From assembly GCF_019175345.1 (NCBI RefSeq), contig NZ_CP077717.1:2575644-2639643 (forward strand): a stretch of DNA of 64,000 nucleotides, in the 5' to 3' direction. Of the stretch, positions 48,045 to 57,296 are shown piece by piece. The translations under genes were made by a program, and so were the position numbers. How positions within the stretch are numbered: the stretch's first letter is position 1; every line of letters begins with the position of its first letter. The notes under the pieces are model-generated. The model searched no databases and was not told where the DNA came from. It saw only the letters and a program-made list of their open reading frames with translations. The stretch is from Saccharolobus shibatae B12 (lineage in GTDB: Archaea; Thermoproteota; Thermoprotei_A; Sulfolobales; Sulfolobaceae).

Positions 48045-48530
48045 GTGATAAAAACGGAAACATCTCAAAATATAGTTGAGAATACTACTTTGAATGAAAA
48101 TAAGCCGATGAAGAAAGAGAAAAAGCAGAAGAATAGCAGAATAAATGAAATAATATTAAGGGATACTACTGACGAGCCTTTACCTACTGATCCAATTCAT
48201 GTATATATTGAAAAGCTGATACCTAAGATTATAGACCAGTATGTGAAGGAAAATAAGCGGCCTATCCGACGTAAAGACTTAATTGAATATGTCTTCAGCT
48301 ATGACGACAGGATGATAGAATACGATAAGGTAAGCAAGCATAGCCCAGCTGCTATATCCTTTGCAATAACTAGGTTATTAAAGAAGGGCAGACTGGTGAG
48401 GATAAAGTACTGCAAGGAGTGGGAGGGGGACAAATGTGTAAAATTTAGCAGGAAAAAGGAGTATATCTTAAAGGAGCATTTACAGATGCCGGAGATACAA
48501 GAATACTTAAAGAAGCACGGGCTATCTTAA
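48045..48530 (+). CDS. DNA-binding-like protein, 161 aa
   Basis: A Lys-rich flexible N-terminus (1-35), then a helical domain with SPAAISFAITRLLKKGRLVRIKYC, a winged-helix-type recognition helix and wing (about 105-128). It begins at GTG 48,045, 25-30 nt after TATTATAA, so it is probably leaderless. It converges with the large ATPase gene (9-nt overlap). Regulator or relaxosome-like accessory; unknown. Confidence 0.6.
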   Translation: MIKTETSQNIVENTTLNENKPMKKEKKQKNSRINEIILRDTTDEPLPTDPIHVYIEKLIPKIIDQYVKENKRPIRRKDLIEYVFSYDDRMIEYDKVSKHSPAAISFAITRLLKKGRLVRIKYCKEWEGDKCVKFSRKKEYILKEHLQMPEIQEYLKKHGLS

Positions 48531-51500
48531 GGGGATCTCCCTTTTCACCTTGTCTGTTACTGCGATCAGTTTGTTTCCCTCTATTTTTAGCCCTATAATC
48601 TTCTCCTTGTTTACCTTTAGCCACCGATAGTCCAGTTCAGAGATGCTGTACTCGTTTTGACCAACCTTTACGGTTATTCGGTTTTCATATTTTGTTATAA
48701 TTAGGCCGTCTAATTGGAGCTCTTCTAAAGCCTGCTGAGTTATAGTTTGCTGCTTATTCTCTGCTTTACTTTCGGAGTTCTGAGTTAACTCCCCAGTTAA
48801 CGCCTCTCTGGATCCTTCTGGCGCTTTCCCATTACTATTATTGTTATTTGCAGTGCTGCTAGTAACTGTTACAGTATCAGTAGCTGCAGTTTTACTTTCA
48901 GTTACTTGGACTGCTTTAGCTTCGGTAAACTCCCCAGTTAACGTCTGAGTTTTCTGTACTTTTTCCGCTTTTTGTTCTACTTTCTGTTTCAACTTTACTG
49001 AGAATATCTTTACTTTTGCTTTGTACTCCTGAGGAATGCTCTCATCTTTTATAAAGCTCTCGTAAATTTGTTGTAACTTACTGAACTTCTCTTCAGAGGT
49101 CCATATATGTACTTCTTTGAAGTCTTTCATTGAAGGATCTAAGTACTTTCGCATGTTCTTAGCGACTTGCTCTGAGTGTGTAGATAGCTCGTTAGGACTT
49201 TCGATTTCTATAGCGATGTTGTTGTCATAAATTAGTTTTGAATTTTGCAGTTTAACAGCAATCATGTCTGGTCTTAGGGGCAATTCTGGATTCTGTCTCC
49301 CTGGAATAACATAATATCCTTGAGAGACGTAATACATTAATACTTCCTTAGCTATCTTTATCCCCTCATCGGATGGGGCTACATTATCTAACCCTCTATA
49401 CATCCATGTATCGTCCTCTAACCTAATTCTCTTAGGTTTTCCATCCTCAATCTCTATCCCCTGCATTTTTGAAAGCTCTAAGTTTAATCTGTCTCTATCT
49501 ATTCCTAATTCCTTAAGTAATTCTGGAAATGTTATCATTCCGTCGTTCGTTTCTAAGAGATAGAATATCCTCTGCTGCAAAGGAGTATAGTAATCGCTGA
49601 CAAAGAAGCGGCGTATTGGGTGACCAGCCTTTACGAGATTGCTAGTGTGAGGCTCAAAGCCCTTAGTAGGCTCTTTTTCGTTTTTCTCGTCTAAAGTGGA
49701 AAGCCTGACTTGTATTAGTTTAGGTATAACTAATTCTCCAGATCTCGCAGTGACTATTAAGAAACCCTGCCCTATTGGGAGTTGTCCTAGCATATTATCT
49801 ATAATGTTCTTAAATTGCCCACCTATCGATTCAACGATAGCCTTTCTCTCGTCGTCAGCCTTAACTGTCATTATCAGCTTTACGTTAGTGTTATTATTGA
49901 TTTCAGTTGATCCTTCGGGTCCTGCTGCTTTCTTTAGTCCAGCCATAGATTGAGTAGCCATGACTAGATGAAGTGCATATTTCCTAGCCTCCTTTAAGAT
50001 TGTCACAATAAAATCAAAATGGGCGATATTATGAGCCTCATCTATAATCAAAAATATCGGTTTCTTTTCCTTCTTTAACGCATCCCTCATGAATACATAA
50101 TTAAATAATGATATAGCGATTAAACCCTGAGCTATTACCGATAGATCCTCGTTTTCTCCTTTTCCTACATCGAATGATATAAGCCCCTTACCTCCAGTAG
50201 CCTCAATTAGTTTATCCCAGTCTATGGTGTTTTGTGACGTAATTATCCTGAATTTTCTGTTAGATACGAAATCCTCTAACCTTGCTAATACTGATGCAAA
50301 AGATTGATCCTGTAACTTCTGAATAAACTGTAATTCACTCATTGTCTTCTTATCGTCCTCCGTTAGGAATTCCGCTGGGTCTAGTTCCTCATTTTTTAGG
50401 GCTAGGATTGTTTCGTAAAAGTCGTTAAAGGTGATCTCGTCATATTTCTTAAGCAAAGCCCTCAACACTACTTTTATTATGAACAATACGTAAACCGCAG
50501 ATTCCTCTAGATTGAGCATCTTTTTGAATAATTGTACTGCTTTCCCTACAGTATAATCTACTGCATCATCTCGTCTTGTAAAGAATTTAGGCAGTGTAAG
50601 CGGATTAATTCCGAAATTAGGATCCCTGTTAGGACTGCCTATCGTAAAGTAGAAGTCTGCTATTTGGCTAAGTTTTCTCGCAGATTGTGAGTTTGGGTCT
50701 ACGAATACTACTAGCCCATACTTCATTAATTCCTGTGCTAAAATTTCTAGCGTGTTACTTTTTCCAGACCCTGTCGCTCCTAAGATTAATGCATGTCTCT
50801 GGAAATCGACCCAATCTAGATATACTTTCTCATCATAGATAACATCGTCTCCGATATAGAAGTCTTTTCTCTCTAACTTGGAATACGGCAAAGCAGTAGT
50901 AACTGCTAACCTGACCTTTCCTGTCTTAGGAATTGCTATGAGTTTATTATAATCATCATCGGTAGACCAGAGCCATATTCTAAGCTCAGATGTAACGTCA
51001 CTCCAGCCGAGTTTAGGAATTTTATCTTCCCATCTAGAGAATAACCCTTTGGTTTTGGATAGTCTGTAACCTAATGCACCAGAATGGGTGCTGATATAAT
51101 CATGCAGCAGTGTTACTGACTCTTTTAATGTTCCTTTATCATCACCGAGGATATATATCTTAACGAGATATACTGGATTTTTTATAAGGCTCTTAATTTG
51201 CTGGTCTATGGTAGTCGAATTCCCGTTTTTCTCTACCTTTTGCCTAAGTATCCATTTTACCATATTATCTAGATTAAGCCAGACCCGGAGCTGATAGTTA
51301 GGTGGGAGCTCCATTACAAAGTTACTGAGGTCGTGGTATAATATCGGAGCGAAGAAGTCTCTCTCGTGAGGGAAAGGTCTCTCTTTCAGTGTAACTTCTA
51401 CAATATAAGGAGGGACTGGTATATCTTTCTCTTCGACTGGTTTAACTGCAAAAAATTGCCTCATTATGTTTATGTCGCCAGAAGTCCTTAGAAATATCCT

Positions 51501-51620
51501 AATCCTATCCTTCTCTTTATCAAACCAATATATTGTCTCGATTGTCCTTCCTAAGACTTCATGCAGCTTTAACTTCGTATAATCGATATCCAGAGCGGGG
51601 AATATCTCGTAGAGTTTCAT
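48522..51620 (-). CDS. HerA/TraG-like conjugation ATPase with nuclease-like C-terminal domain
   Basis: The 1032-aa DNA-transfer ATPase is typical of Sulfolobus conjugative plasmids. Walker A GATGSGKS lies near 280-287 and Walker B FLIIDEAHN near 522-530, with MATQSMAG after it. About 665-725 is a winged helix. About 775-805 reads LPLRPDMIAV..NIAIEIES, a PD-(D/E)xK-like core. A low-complexity linker (about 890-965) contains two copies of the 18-bp repeat, translated LTGEFT and LTGELT. No transmembrane helices, so it differs from VirD4. Confidence 0.82.
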   Translation of the reverse strand: MKLYEIFPALDIDYTKLKLHEVLGRTIETIYWFDKEKDRIRIFLRTSGDINIMRQFFAVKPVEEKDIPVPPYIVEVTLKERPFPHERDFFAPILYHDLSNFVMELPPNYQLRVWLNLDNMVKWILRQKVEKNGNSTTIDQQIKSLIKNPVYLVKIYILGDDKGTLKESVTLLHDYISTHSGALGYRLSKTKGLFSRWEDKIPKLGWSDVTSELRIWLWSTDDDYNKLIAIPKTGKVRLAVTTALPYSKLERKDFYIGDDVIYDEKVYLDWVDFQRHALILGATGSGKSNTLEILAQELMKYGLVVFVDPNSQSARKLSQIADFYFTIGSPNRDPNFGINPLTLPKFFTRRDDAVDYTVGKAVQLFKKMLNLEESAVYVLFIIKVVLRALLKKYDEITFNDFYETILALKNEELDPAEFLTEDDKKTMSELQFIQKLQDQSFASVLARLEDFVSNRKFRIITSQNTIDWDKLIEATGGKGLISFDVGKGENEDLSVIAQGLIAISLFNYVFMRDALKKEKKPIFLIIDEAHNIAHFDFIVTILKEARKYALHLVMATQSMAGLKKAAGPEGSTEINNNTNVKLIMTVKADDERKAIVESIGGQFKNIIDNMLGQLPIGQGFLIVTARSGELVIPKLIQVRLSTLDEKNEKEPTKGFEPHTSNLVKAGHPIRRFFVSDYYTPLQQRIFYLLETNDGMITFPELLKELGIDRDRLNLELSKMQGIEIEDGKPKRIRLEDDTWMYRGLDNVAPSDEGIKIAKEVLMYYVSQGYYVIPGRQNPELPLRPDMIAVKLQNSKLIYDNNIAIEIESPNELSTHSEQVAKNMRKYLDPSMKDFKEVHIWTSEEKFSKLQQIYESFIKDESIPQEYKAKVKIFSVKLKQKVEQKAEKVQKTQTLTGEFTEAKAVQVTESKTAATDTVTVTSSTANNNNSNGKAPEGSREALTGELTQNSESKAENKQQTITQQALEELQLDGLIITKYENRITVKVGQNEYSISELDYRWLKVNKEKIIGLKIEGNKLIAVTDKVKREIPLR

Positions 51621-51668
51621 ACTAAAAGAAAGTGCATTTAAAAAATGATTACCGTTAAACTCCCCAGT

Positions 51669-52730
51669 TTACTGTTTGACACAATACCGCTTTATCGCAT
51701 TCTCTAACTCTAGTTCTAATCTCCCTCTAAAAATCTCCGTTAAAACGTGTGGGGGTAGGTTAAGATTTATAACATCGTCTTTTATCTCTTTCATAATACT
51801 GATTAGAGCGTTTATGGCGGTAGTAACGACCATGAATACTTGATCTAGATAGAATGAATCCGTGAAGATTGTTTTTATTATGCCTTCCTTTATAAGTTGA
51901 GCCGAATTCTCGCCTAGTCTAAACCTGTGTGCTATTTCATCCGCATAATTCGTATAATCACCCGCACCTATTCTTACTTTTTTCAACCTCTCATACTTTT
52001 CGCATATGTTAGGAGTGAATATGGTATTAGAATTGCAGCTCTGCTCGAGGAACTGTGTTGATGTAATATATTCTTTATCGAGAATTTTTAACATATTAAC
52101 TAGGTCTTCAGTTTTTAACGATCCCAGGGCATCATGTCTGAAATTTATTGCAGCTTTTACTGCAGAACTTATTGAGAGTTTTATGCAGTCGTTATTTTCC
52201 TTGCAAGCTTCATAAAATAAGGTATCGATACTATCTACTTCATCTTTATACCGTAATTCTATACTGGAGACTTTAGAGGTTATTCCTATTATCGTGTCTA
52301 ATAACGTTAAGTATCCTTCTAGGACTTTGTTGAAATCTGAATAAACATCGTTATTGATCTTTGTAGCAGAAAGAACTTCCTTAAGGAATCCCATTAGGCT
52401 AGTTAGCTCACCACTTTCTTTGATAAACTCTTCCGTCATGTTCAAGATTTGTGTTGCGTCTATTACCCTGGAAAACGTCTTCATTAAATATTCGTCCACT
52501 ACATGCCTTTTTGATTTTAGATCATGAAGTAGTCTCATTATTTCGTAAATAGTATTATCATACCCTCTAAGGAAGACTACTTTGTACCTCATTTCATCGC
52601 AGATTCCCGCTTTATTAGAGATATAAAGCAATACTGCCTCTTTCACGACGTCTGATGTTTTTCCATATTTTTCAATCTCTTTTGCGATCCAATCATCTAC
52701 CCTTGCACTTATAACTTTCGTATATTTCAC
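51669..52730 (-). CDS. RHH-domain plasmid protein, 353 aa
   Basis: N-terminal ribbon-helix-helix (VISARVDDWIAKEIEKYG, then SDVVKEAVLLYIS, residues 5-40), followed by a long all-helical domain of unknown type. Perfect-arm copies of the 18-bp repeat lie at its 3' end (51,655-51,672) and 60 bp upstream of its start (52,790-52,807), so it is one candidate for the repeat-binding protein. It lies 48 nt upstream of the TraG-like gene on the same strand. Confidence 0.68.
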   Translation of the reverse strand: MKYTKVISARVDDWIAKEIEKYGKTSDVVKEAVLLYISNKAGICDEMRYKVVFLRGYDNTIYEIMRLLHDLKSKRHVVDEYLMKTFSRVIDATQILNMTEEFIKESGELTSLMGFLKEVLSATKINNDVYSDFNKVLEGYLTLLDTIIGITSKVSSIELRYKDEVDSIDTLFYEACKENNDCIKLSISSAVKAAINFRHDALGSLKTEDLVNMLKILDKEYITSTQFLEQSCNSNTIFTPNICEKYERLKKVRIGAGDYTNYADEIAHRFRLGENSAQLIKEGIIKTIFTDSFYLDQVFMVVTTAINALISIMKEIKDDVINLNLPPHVLTEIFRGRLELELENAIKRYCVKQ

Positions 52731-52821
52731 CGCTTAAAATCTACGTTTATAAATAAATAAACGTTATGTATACAAAAAGGGTATTACCATTAAACTGGGG
52801 AGTTTACCGAGAAAAAATCAA

Positions 52822-53070
52822 TTAGAATAAAATAACTGCTAGGATGAATAGAAACCAGCCGAATAACAGCAGATATAGAATGTATTTTCTATACGCTACA
52901 AAAACATACATTAACGCCGAAGGCAATGTTGCTGTTACTAGGAATGCAAAAACGGTTAAATAGGTTTGCGGTAATCCTCCGAAGAGCTCCTCCCCTACGT
53001 TGTACACTATATTAAATAGCTGCATTAATAATGAGACTAGATAGTTTGCGGCTCCTTCCAATCCCATCAT
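52822..53070 (-). CDS. Small membrane protein with two to three TM helices, 82 aa
   Basis: Hydrophobic segments at about 8-22, 36-56 and 60-81. It overlaps the preceding 200-aa gene by 4 nt, so the two are coupled. Its place in the transfer region suggests a small component of the mating channel. Confidence 0.62.
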   Translation of the reverse strand: MMGLEGAANYLVSLLMQLFNIVYNVGEELFGGLPQTYLTVFAFLVTATLPSALMYVFVAYRKYILYLLLFGWFLFILAVILF

Positions 53071-53669
53071 AAGTTAATCACCCCCTGGATTTGATAGCTG
53101 AACTGGTCATTCTGCAACAAATCAAAAGTCACTTGAACACTATCTATCCCTTGCTTTAGTAAGTATTCAATATAGTTATACAGCGTAGACAGTGCTGGGC
53201 TATTTCCTTCCAGTACAATATAGAACTTTGTAGGATTATCATTCTTTATTATTATATCTTGATAAGCGGGGATTACGAAGTATTTTATCGTACCGTTAGG
53301 GAAGCTTATACTTCCTTCAATAGATATTATAGTGTAAGATCCGTTTTCTATATACGACGGGGGATAATTAAGTACGCCATTCAGAACTATTAGATAAGTC
53401 CCATTTACACATGTTATTGTAATATTTCCTGTCTTGTTAAGAACAAACTCGTAATAAAGAACGTATTTTACGCTAACATTACTCACTTTAACTGTTTCAT
53501 TTCTCGTAGTTATTGTGGAAGTCGTGTTGTTCTTGTGTGCATTCGTGTTAGTTGTCGTATTACTCGTTACTTTCTTAGTGTCTGTATTCTTATGTTCGAT
53601 TATTCCTACGACTGCTGCAATAACTATTATAGCAATAAATACAGATGCAATTAATACGTCCTTTTTCAT
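53067..53669 (-). CDS. Membrane-anchored extracellular protein, 200 aa
   Basis: N-terminal TM (VLIASVFIAIIVIAAVVGII, about 4-23), then a Thr/Asn-rich stalk (TSNTTTNTNAHKNNTTST) and a beta-rich domain with several glycosylation sequons. The same design recurs at 56,696. Possibly a pilus- or contact-associated surface protein. Confidence 0.62.
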   Translation of the reverse strand: MKKDVLIASVFIAIIVIAAVVGIIEHKNTDTKKVTSNTTTNTNAHKNNTTSTITTRNETVKVSNVSVKYVLYYEFVLNKTGNITITCVNGTYLIVLNGVLNYPPSYIENGSYTIISIEGSISFPNGTIKYFVIPAYQDIIIKNDNPTKFYIVLEGNSPALSTLYNYIEYLLKQGIDSVQVTFDLLQNDQFSYQIQGVINL

Positions 53670-53708
53670 CTTTCCCCATCATTTAAGCAATTTAAAAATA
53701 ATATGTAA

Positions 53709-54092
53709 GTGATGAGTGTAGCAGAAAAGATAAAACACTTATTATTCCCTTCACAAAAAGATCTAAACTATATCTCTACAAAGAGAGATATGACAATGTT
53801 AGCCCTTACAGTTATTGTGATTCTATTTACGTTTTTTAATTACAGACTAGTGTTTTTGGATATGATAGCGATCTTAGGTTATTATTTCATGCCTAAATAT
53901 GCGTATAATGACAGCGGGGTATGGAGGATAACTGGAAAGAAAAAGAAGCTTTATTTCTCATGGAAAGACGTTAAAGAGATAGACCTTAACGGTGATAATT
54001 TATACTTTTTATTAAAAAATGACAAGATAGTTAAGATTGATGGAGTTAGAGATGCATATCGAATATTTATTGTCATAAAAAATAAAATCTAA
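53709..54092 (+). CDS. Membrane protein with a PH-like cytoplasmic domain, 127 aa
   Basis: Two close hydrophobic helices (about 27-60), then SGVWRITGKKKKLYFSWKDV and a beta-rich tail that fits a bacterial PH-like fold. It is one of few plus-strand genes in this area; divergent from the 200-aa surface protein and convergent with the next gene (stops adjacent). Function unknown. Confidence 0.58.
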   Translation: MMSVAEKIKHLLFPSQKDLNYISTKRDMTMLALTVIVILFTFFNYRLVFLDMIAILGYYFMPKYAYNDSGVWRITGKKKKLYFSWKDVKEIDLNGDNLYFLLKNDKIVKIDGVRDAYRIFIVIKNKI

Positions 54093-54093
54093 T

Positions 54094-54432
54094 TCAGGGA
54101 ATCCCAGTGTTTATTGATAACATCATTTGACCAATTAGCCATAAAAGGAAGAAAATCCCGCCGAAAATTAGTACTATTTTTAATATAGGCCATACTGCAG
54201 ATCCGTTTCCTGACGATTTCATTATTTTCTTCTTTTGTTGTTTGTAAGACGGGAGTGGACTTACTCCTGCATTTTTCCTCCACCACTCCTCATTCATTTT
54301 CGCCATTTTTCTCTGATGATACATCTCTTTCGCTAACCACTTCCAACCTTTATTATAAAGTCCTTTCTCAACTGGATCCATTTCATGATAATCTGGATCA
54401 GTATGAAGCCAGTCCTTTTCATCCTTCTTCAT
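54094..54432 (-). CDS. Tail-anchored-type protein, 112 aa
   Basis: A charged N-terminal 75 residues rich in Trp, Lys and Glu (LYNKGWKWLAKEMYHQRKMA), then one C-terminal transmembrane helix (ILKIVLIFGGIFFLLWLIGQ, about 84-103). It stands 40 nt downstream of the VirB6-like gene and is probably co-transcribed with it. Confidence 0.6.
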   Translation of the reverse strand: MKKDEKDWLHTDPDYHEMDPVEKGLYNKGWKWLAKEMYHQRKMAKMNEEWWRKNAGVSPLPSYKQQKKKIMKSSGNGSAVWPILKIVLIFGGIFFLLWLIGQMMLSINTGIP

Positions 54433-54472
54433 AAGTATAATATTTGATTTTAAGAATAAAAAAGGATTTCTC

Positions 54473-56671
54473 TTAGGGATTTAGTTTACTGAAGAAGTAG
54501 TACATATTGGCATCAACATATGCACGATCTGCTGCTTCCCTCGGCTTCATTCCTAGCGCTGCATTATTCTGTAAATTCTGTAAAACTAGATATTGATAGA
54601 ATAGCTCTGTGCCCATCATTTTTTGAGCGTCTTTTAAGCTTGTGTTAGGCGGTAAAGATTCTGCAGCCTCCTGGACCTTCCACGGATCTACCTTAACGCC
54701 TCTGAGGTTAAGAGAAGCCAATCCAGCTTGGACATTCCTTAAATATTCCGCAGCTTTGTATTTCTCAACTTCTTTGTTAGCGTCTAAATATTCGTTTATC
54801 GCAGCTCTTTGTTGTGGAGTATATTTCTGCAATTCCTTATCTAACTGTTTTTCATCGTTTATAGCTGCAAGCCTGATTAATTCGTCTTTACTTACTCCTA
54901 AACCTGCAGCTTCCTTTGCAGCCTTATCTAATCTCTGCTTTGCTTCATCATACTTTGTGTAAAAGTCAGAATCTTTCGCTAGCCCTACTATTTCTTTAGG
55001 CTTAGTGCTCCCTAAGTTTGGCGTTAGCTGAGGAGCTATAGCCTCTATTGTTTGTCTAGCTGCTTTGTTTTCCTTCCTTTCCGACATGTAATTCTGAAGT
55101 CTTTCTTTTGCCTCACTCGCAGCACTTACGGTTCTCTGCGTTGTCTCTGCAGATGCCGAACCTACAGCATGCGACGCGAAACTTGCTGCACCTCTTGCTG
55201 CACCCGCTGCTCTCGCTACGCCCAAGCCCATCATTACCCACGTAAAGATGAATATTGGTCCCATCAGCCACAGCCATCCTCCCGAATAAGCTATGATAAA
55301 CCTCAGGATTAGGGCGTCTACTACACCGCTTATCACGAAAGCTAGACCGACTTCAACTATAATATCGACAAACCTTCTAGTCCATTCAAATACCCAAAGT
55401 GCAGCCAAGAATGGAATCAAAGCAGCTAAAGTTAACAGTAACACTTGTCTGATTAAGCCCGCCATAAATATCGCAATAGTCAGTTCCAGCATAAACGTAA
55501 ATGCCTGGGATAACGCATCACCGAATACGTTTGACGCAGTTGCAAGACCGAATAGAGCTCCAGTAGTAGTTAATAGCCCTGCCACATCGCTAGCCAGCAT
55601 CTGTATATAGGTTGAAGGCAATATTTGGGATGCTAAGTAATTGAGAACTTGGGCACTCTGGTCCCAAATTATAACTCCTGCAGACGTAAAGATCCAGTAA
55701 ACTCCCACCTTGTATATCAGATCTCTTAACAGATCGTAGAAGTCTCCATAGTTACCGAGAAATGCGTTAATTCCAACTGTCGCCGTCAAGAATAGTGGAA
55801 CATATGTAGTTGCAAACGGCATAAAGACATTATTAAAGAAGTTATATGCTAAAGTCCCTACATTAGACGCCGAGTTTCCTTCTAGTGTTGGTACATATAT
55901 TAGACTACTTATAGAACTAGCAATTCCAGAGTTTAATCCAGGGACTACAGATCCTACTCCGCTTATGAAATAGCTACTTAACGCCTGGAGAGCACTAATA
56001 AAAAATGATCCTATACTTCCAGGTTCTGCGACAAATGCCGTTTCCCCGGTGCCGTAATAGATCGTATTTCCATCAACATATGAGGCAGTAACTACAATAT
56101 CATATCTGCCAGTTTCTGGTATAAATTCGACAATATACCCTGTAAACGTTTTACCATGACCTGCGTTAAATGTTTGATAGAAAGGTGCATTTACTATTGG
56201 ATCTACAGAACCGCTAGGACAATATATTGTAATATTAACATTTGCCTGACCGAAATATGGTGAAACGACAACTACTATATATGCTGGTTGTCCAGGATCA
56301 AACACATTATCAGGAGCATAATTCCAATGTGCTCCTATCCCAAACGCTCCTCCTGGATAGTATTGATAAACATTAACATATACAGTAAGGACACCGTTAT
56401 TTAATGCTGTAATTGTCCCATTATTAGATGTGTATTGTGCTGTAAGAACTGCAACAATAGCTCCAGCTGCCATCAGGGTAAGTCCGTATGTAAAGTCTTT
56501 TCTGATCGCTATTAACGCCATCAGTTCTATAAGTGCAGCGAGATAACTGAGAAATGTAGCTAATTGGGGGTTACTTGATCCAGTAGCTGCCATTACCAAT
56601 AAGGAATTAGATAATATTAAAGCTGGGAATAAGAAAACCGCTAAAAATATTTTGACTTTAACTTCCTTCAT
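54473..56671 (-). CDS. VirB6/TrbL-like polytopic membrane protein
   Basis: The 732-aa protein has a signal-like N-terminal helix (about 8-28) and two more helices. An extracellular beta-rich domain (about 85-225) follows, then a block of six or more helices (about 290-490, for example ALTLAALIPFLAALWVFEWT). A long cytoplasmic helical tail is rich in Ala, Lys and Glu (about 500-732). This layout fits the inner-membrane channel protein of archaeal conjugation systems. Assignment by architecture, not sequence match. Confidence 0.65.
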   Translation of the reverse strand: MKEVKVKIFLAVFLFPALILSNSLLVMAATGSSNPQLATFLSYLAALIELMALIAIRKDFTYGLTLMAAGAIVAVLTAQYTSNNGTITALNNGVLTVYVNVYQYYPGGAFGIGAHWNYAPDNVFDPGQPAYIVVVVSPYFGQANVNITIYCPSGSVDPIVNAPFYQTFNAGHGKTFTGYIVEFIPETGRYDIVVTASYVDGNTIYYGTGETAFVAEPGSIGSFFISALQALSSYFISGVGSVVPGLNSGIASSISSLIYVPTLEGNSASNVGTLAYNFFNNVFMPFATTYVPLFLTATVGINAFLGNYGDFYDLLRDLIYKVGVYWIFTSAGVIIWDQSAQVLNYLASQILPSTYIQMLASDVAGLLTTTGALFGLATASNVFGDALSQAFTFMLELTIAIFMAGLIRQVLLLTLAALIPFLAALWVFEWTRRFVDIIVEVGLAFVISGVVDALILRFIIAYSGGWLWLMGPIFIFTWVMMGLGVARAAGAARGAASFASHAVGSASAETTQRTVSAASEAKERLQNYMSERKENKAARQTIEAIAPQLTPNLGSTKPKEIVGLAKDSDFYTKYDEAKQRLDKAAKEAAGLGVSKDELIRLAAINDEKQLDKELQKYTPQQRAAINEYLDANKEVEKYKAAEYLRNVQAGLASLNLRGVKVDPWKVQEAAESLPPNTSLKDAQKMMGTELFYQYLVLQNLQNNAALGMKPREAADRAYVDANMYYFFSKLNP

Positions 56672-56695
56672 TTCGGAAGATATACTATTTATAAA

Positions 56696-57265
56696 TTATT
56701 CGTACTCAACCGTAATGGGGATTGCTATTCCCATTGGAGTTCCTATATAAGCTTTGTATACCTCGCCCTTTGTGAATGTATAATTTCCATATAGCTGTGC
56801 AAATACCATAGCATATCCGTTACTCAATTTATAGAACGGTTTACCCTGGGGTGTTGTTAATACATCAAAGGTTATATTATCGAAACCTATACTAATCGGT
56901 GTTGCTCTGATATAAGTTCTTTCATAGTAAACTACTTCTGCGTTCACGATATCCCACCACGTGATGTTAGGCAGCACAGGTCCAGAACTATTTGTATACG
57001 GTATTAAGAACACATAATATGTGTTGTTATGTTTATAGAATATTATCACGGACTGGTTAGGCTGTACTGTGGTCTGTGTTATACTTGAAGTAGTTGTTGA
57101 TGAATTTGCGGTACCAGTTGAAGTAGTTGTTATAATACTGGGTGAAGTAGTTTGAGTAGAACTAGGACTAGTACTCGTCGGTTTATGATTTAGTAATATA
57201 AGTCCCATTATTACCCCTATTATTACTACTAAAGCTACTATTATACCTATTAACCCTTTATTCAT
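56696..57265 (-). CDS. Membrane-anchored Thr/Ser-rich surface protein, 189 aa
   Basis: N-terminal TM (GLIGIIVALVVIIGVIMGLI, 4-23), a Thr/Ser-rich stalk (about 29-70, likely heavily glycosylated), then a beta-rich head with FYKHNNTYYVFLIPY. Same design as the 200-aa protein at 53,067. It lies between two large transfer genes on the same strand. Confidence 0.63.
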   Translation of the reverse strand: MNKGLIGIIVALVVIIGVIMGLILLNHKPTSTSPSSTQTTSPSIITTTSTGTANSSTTTSSITQTTVQPNQSVIIFYKHNNTYYVFLIPYTNSSGPVLPNITWWDIVNAEVVYYERTYIRATPISIGFDNITFDVLTTPQGKPFYKLSNGYAMVFAQLYGNYTFTKGEVYKAYIGTPMGIAIPITVEYE

Positions 57266-57296
57266 TTCCTCTCCACCTTTTTGGTATTTAAAAATC

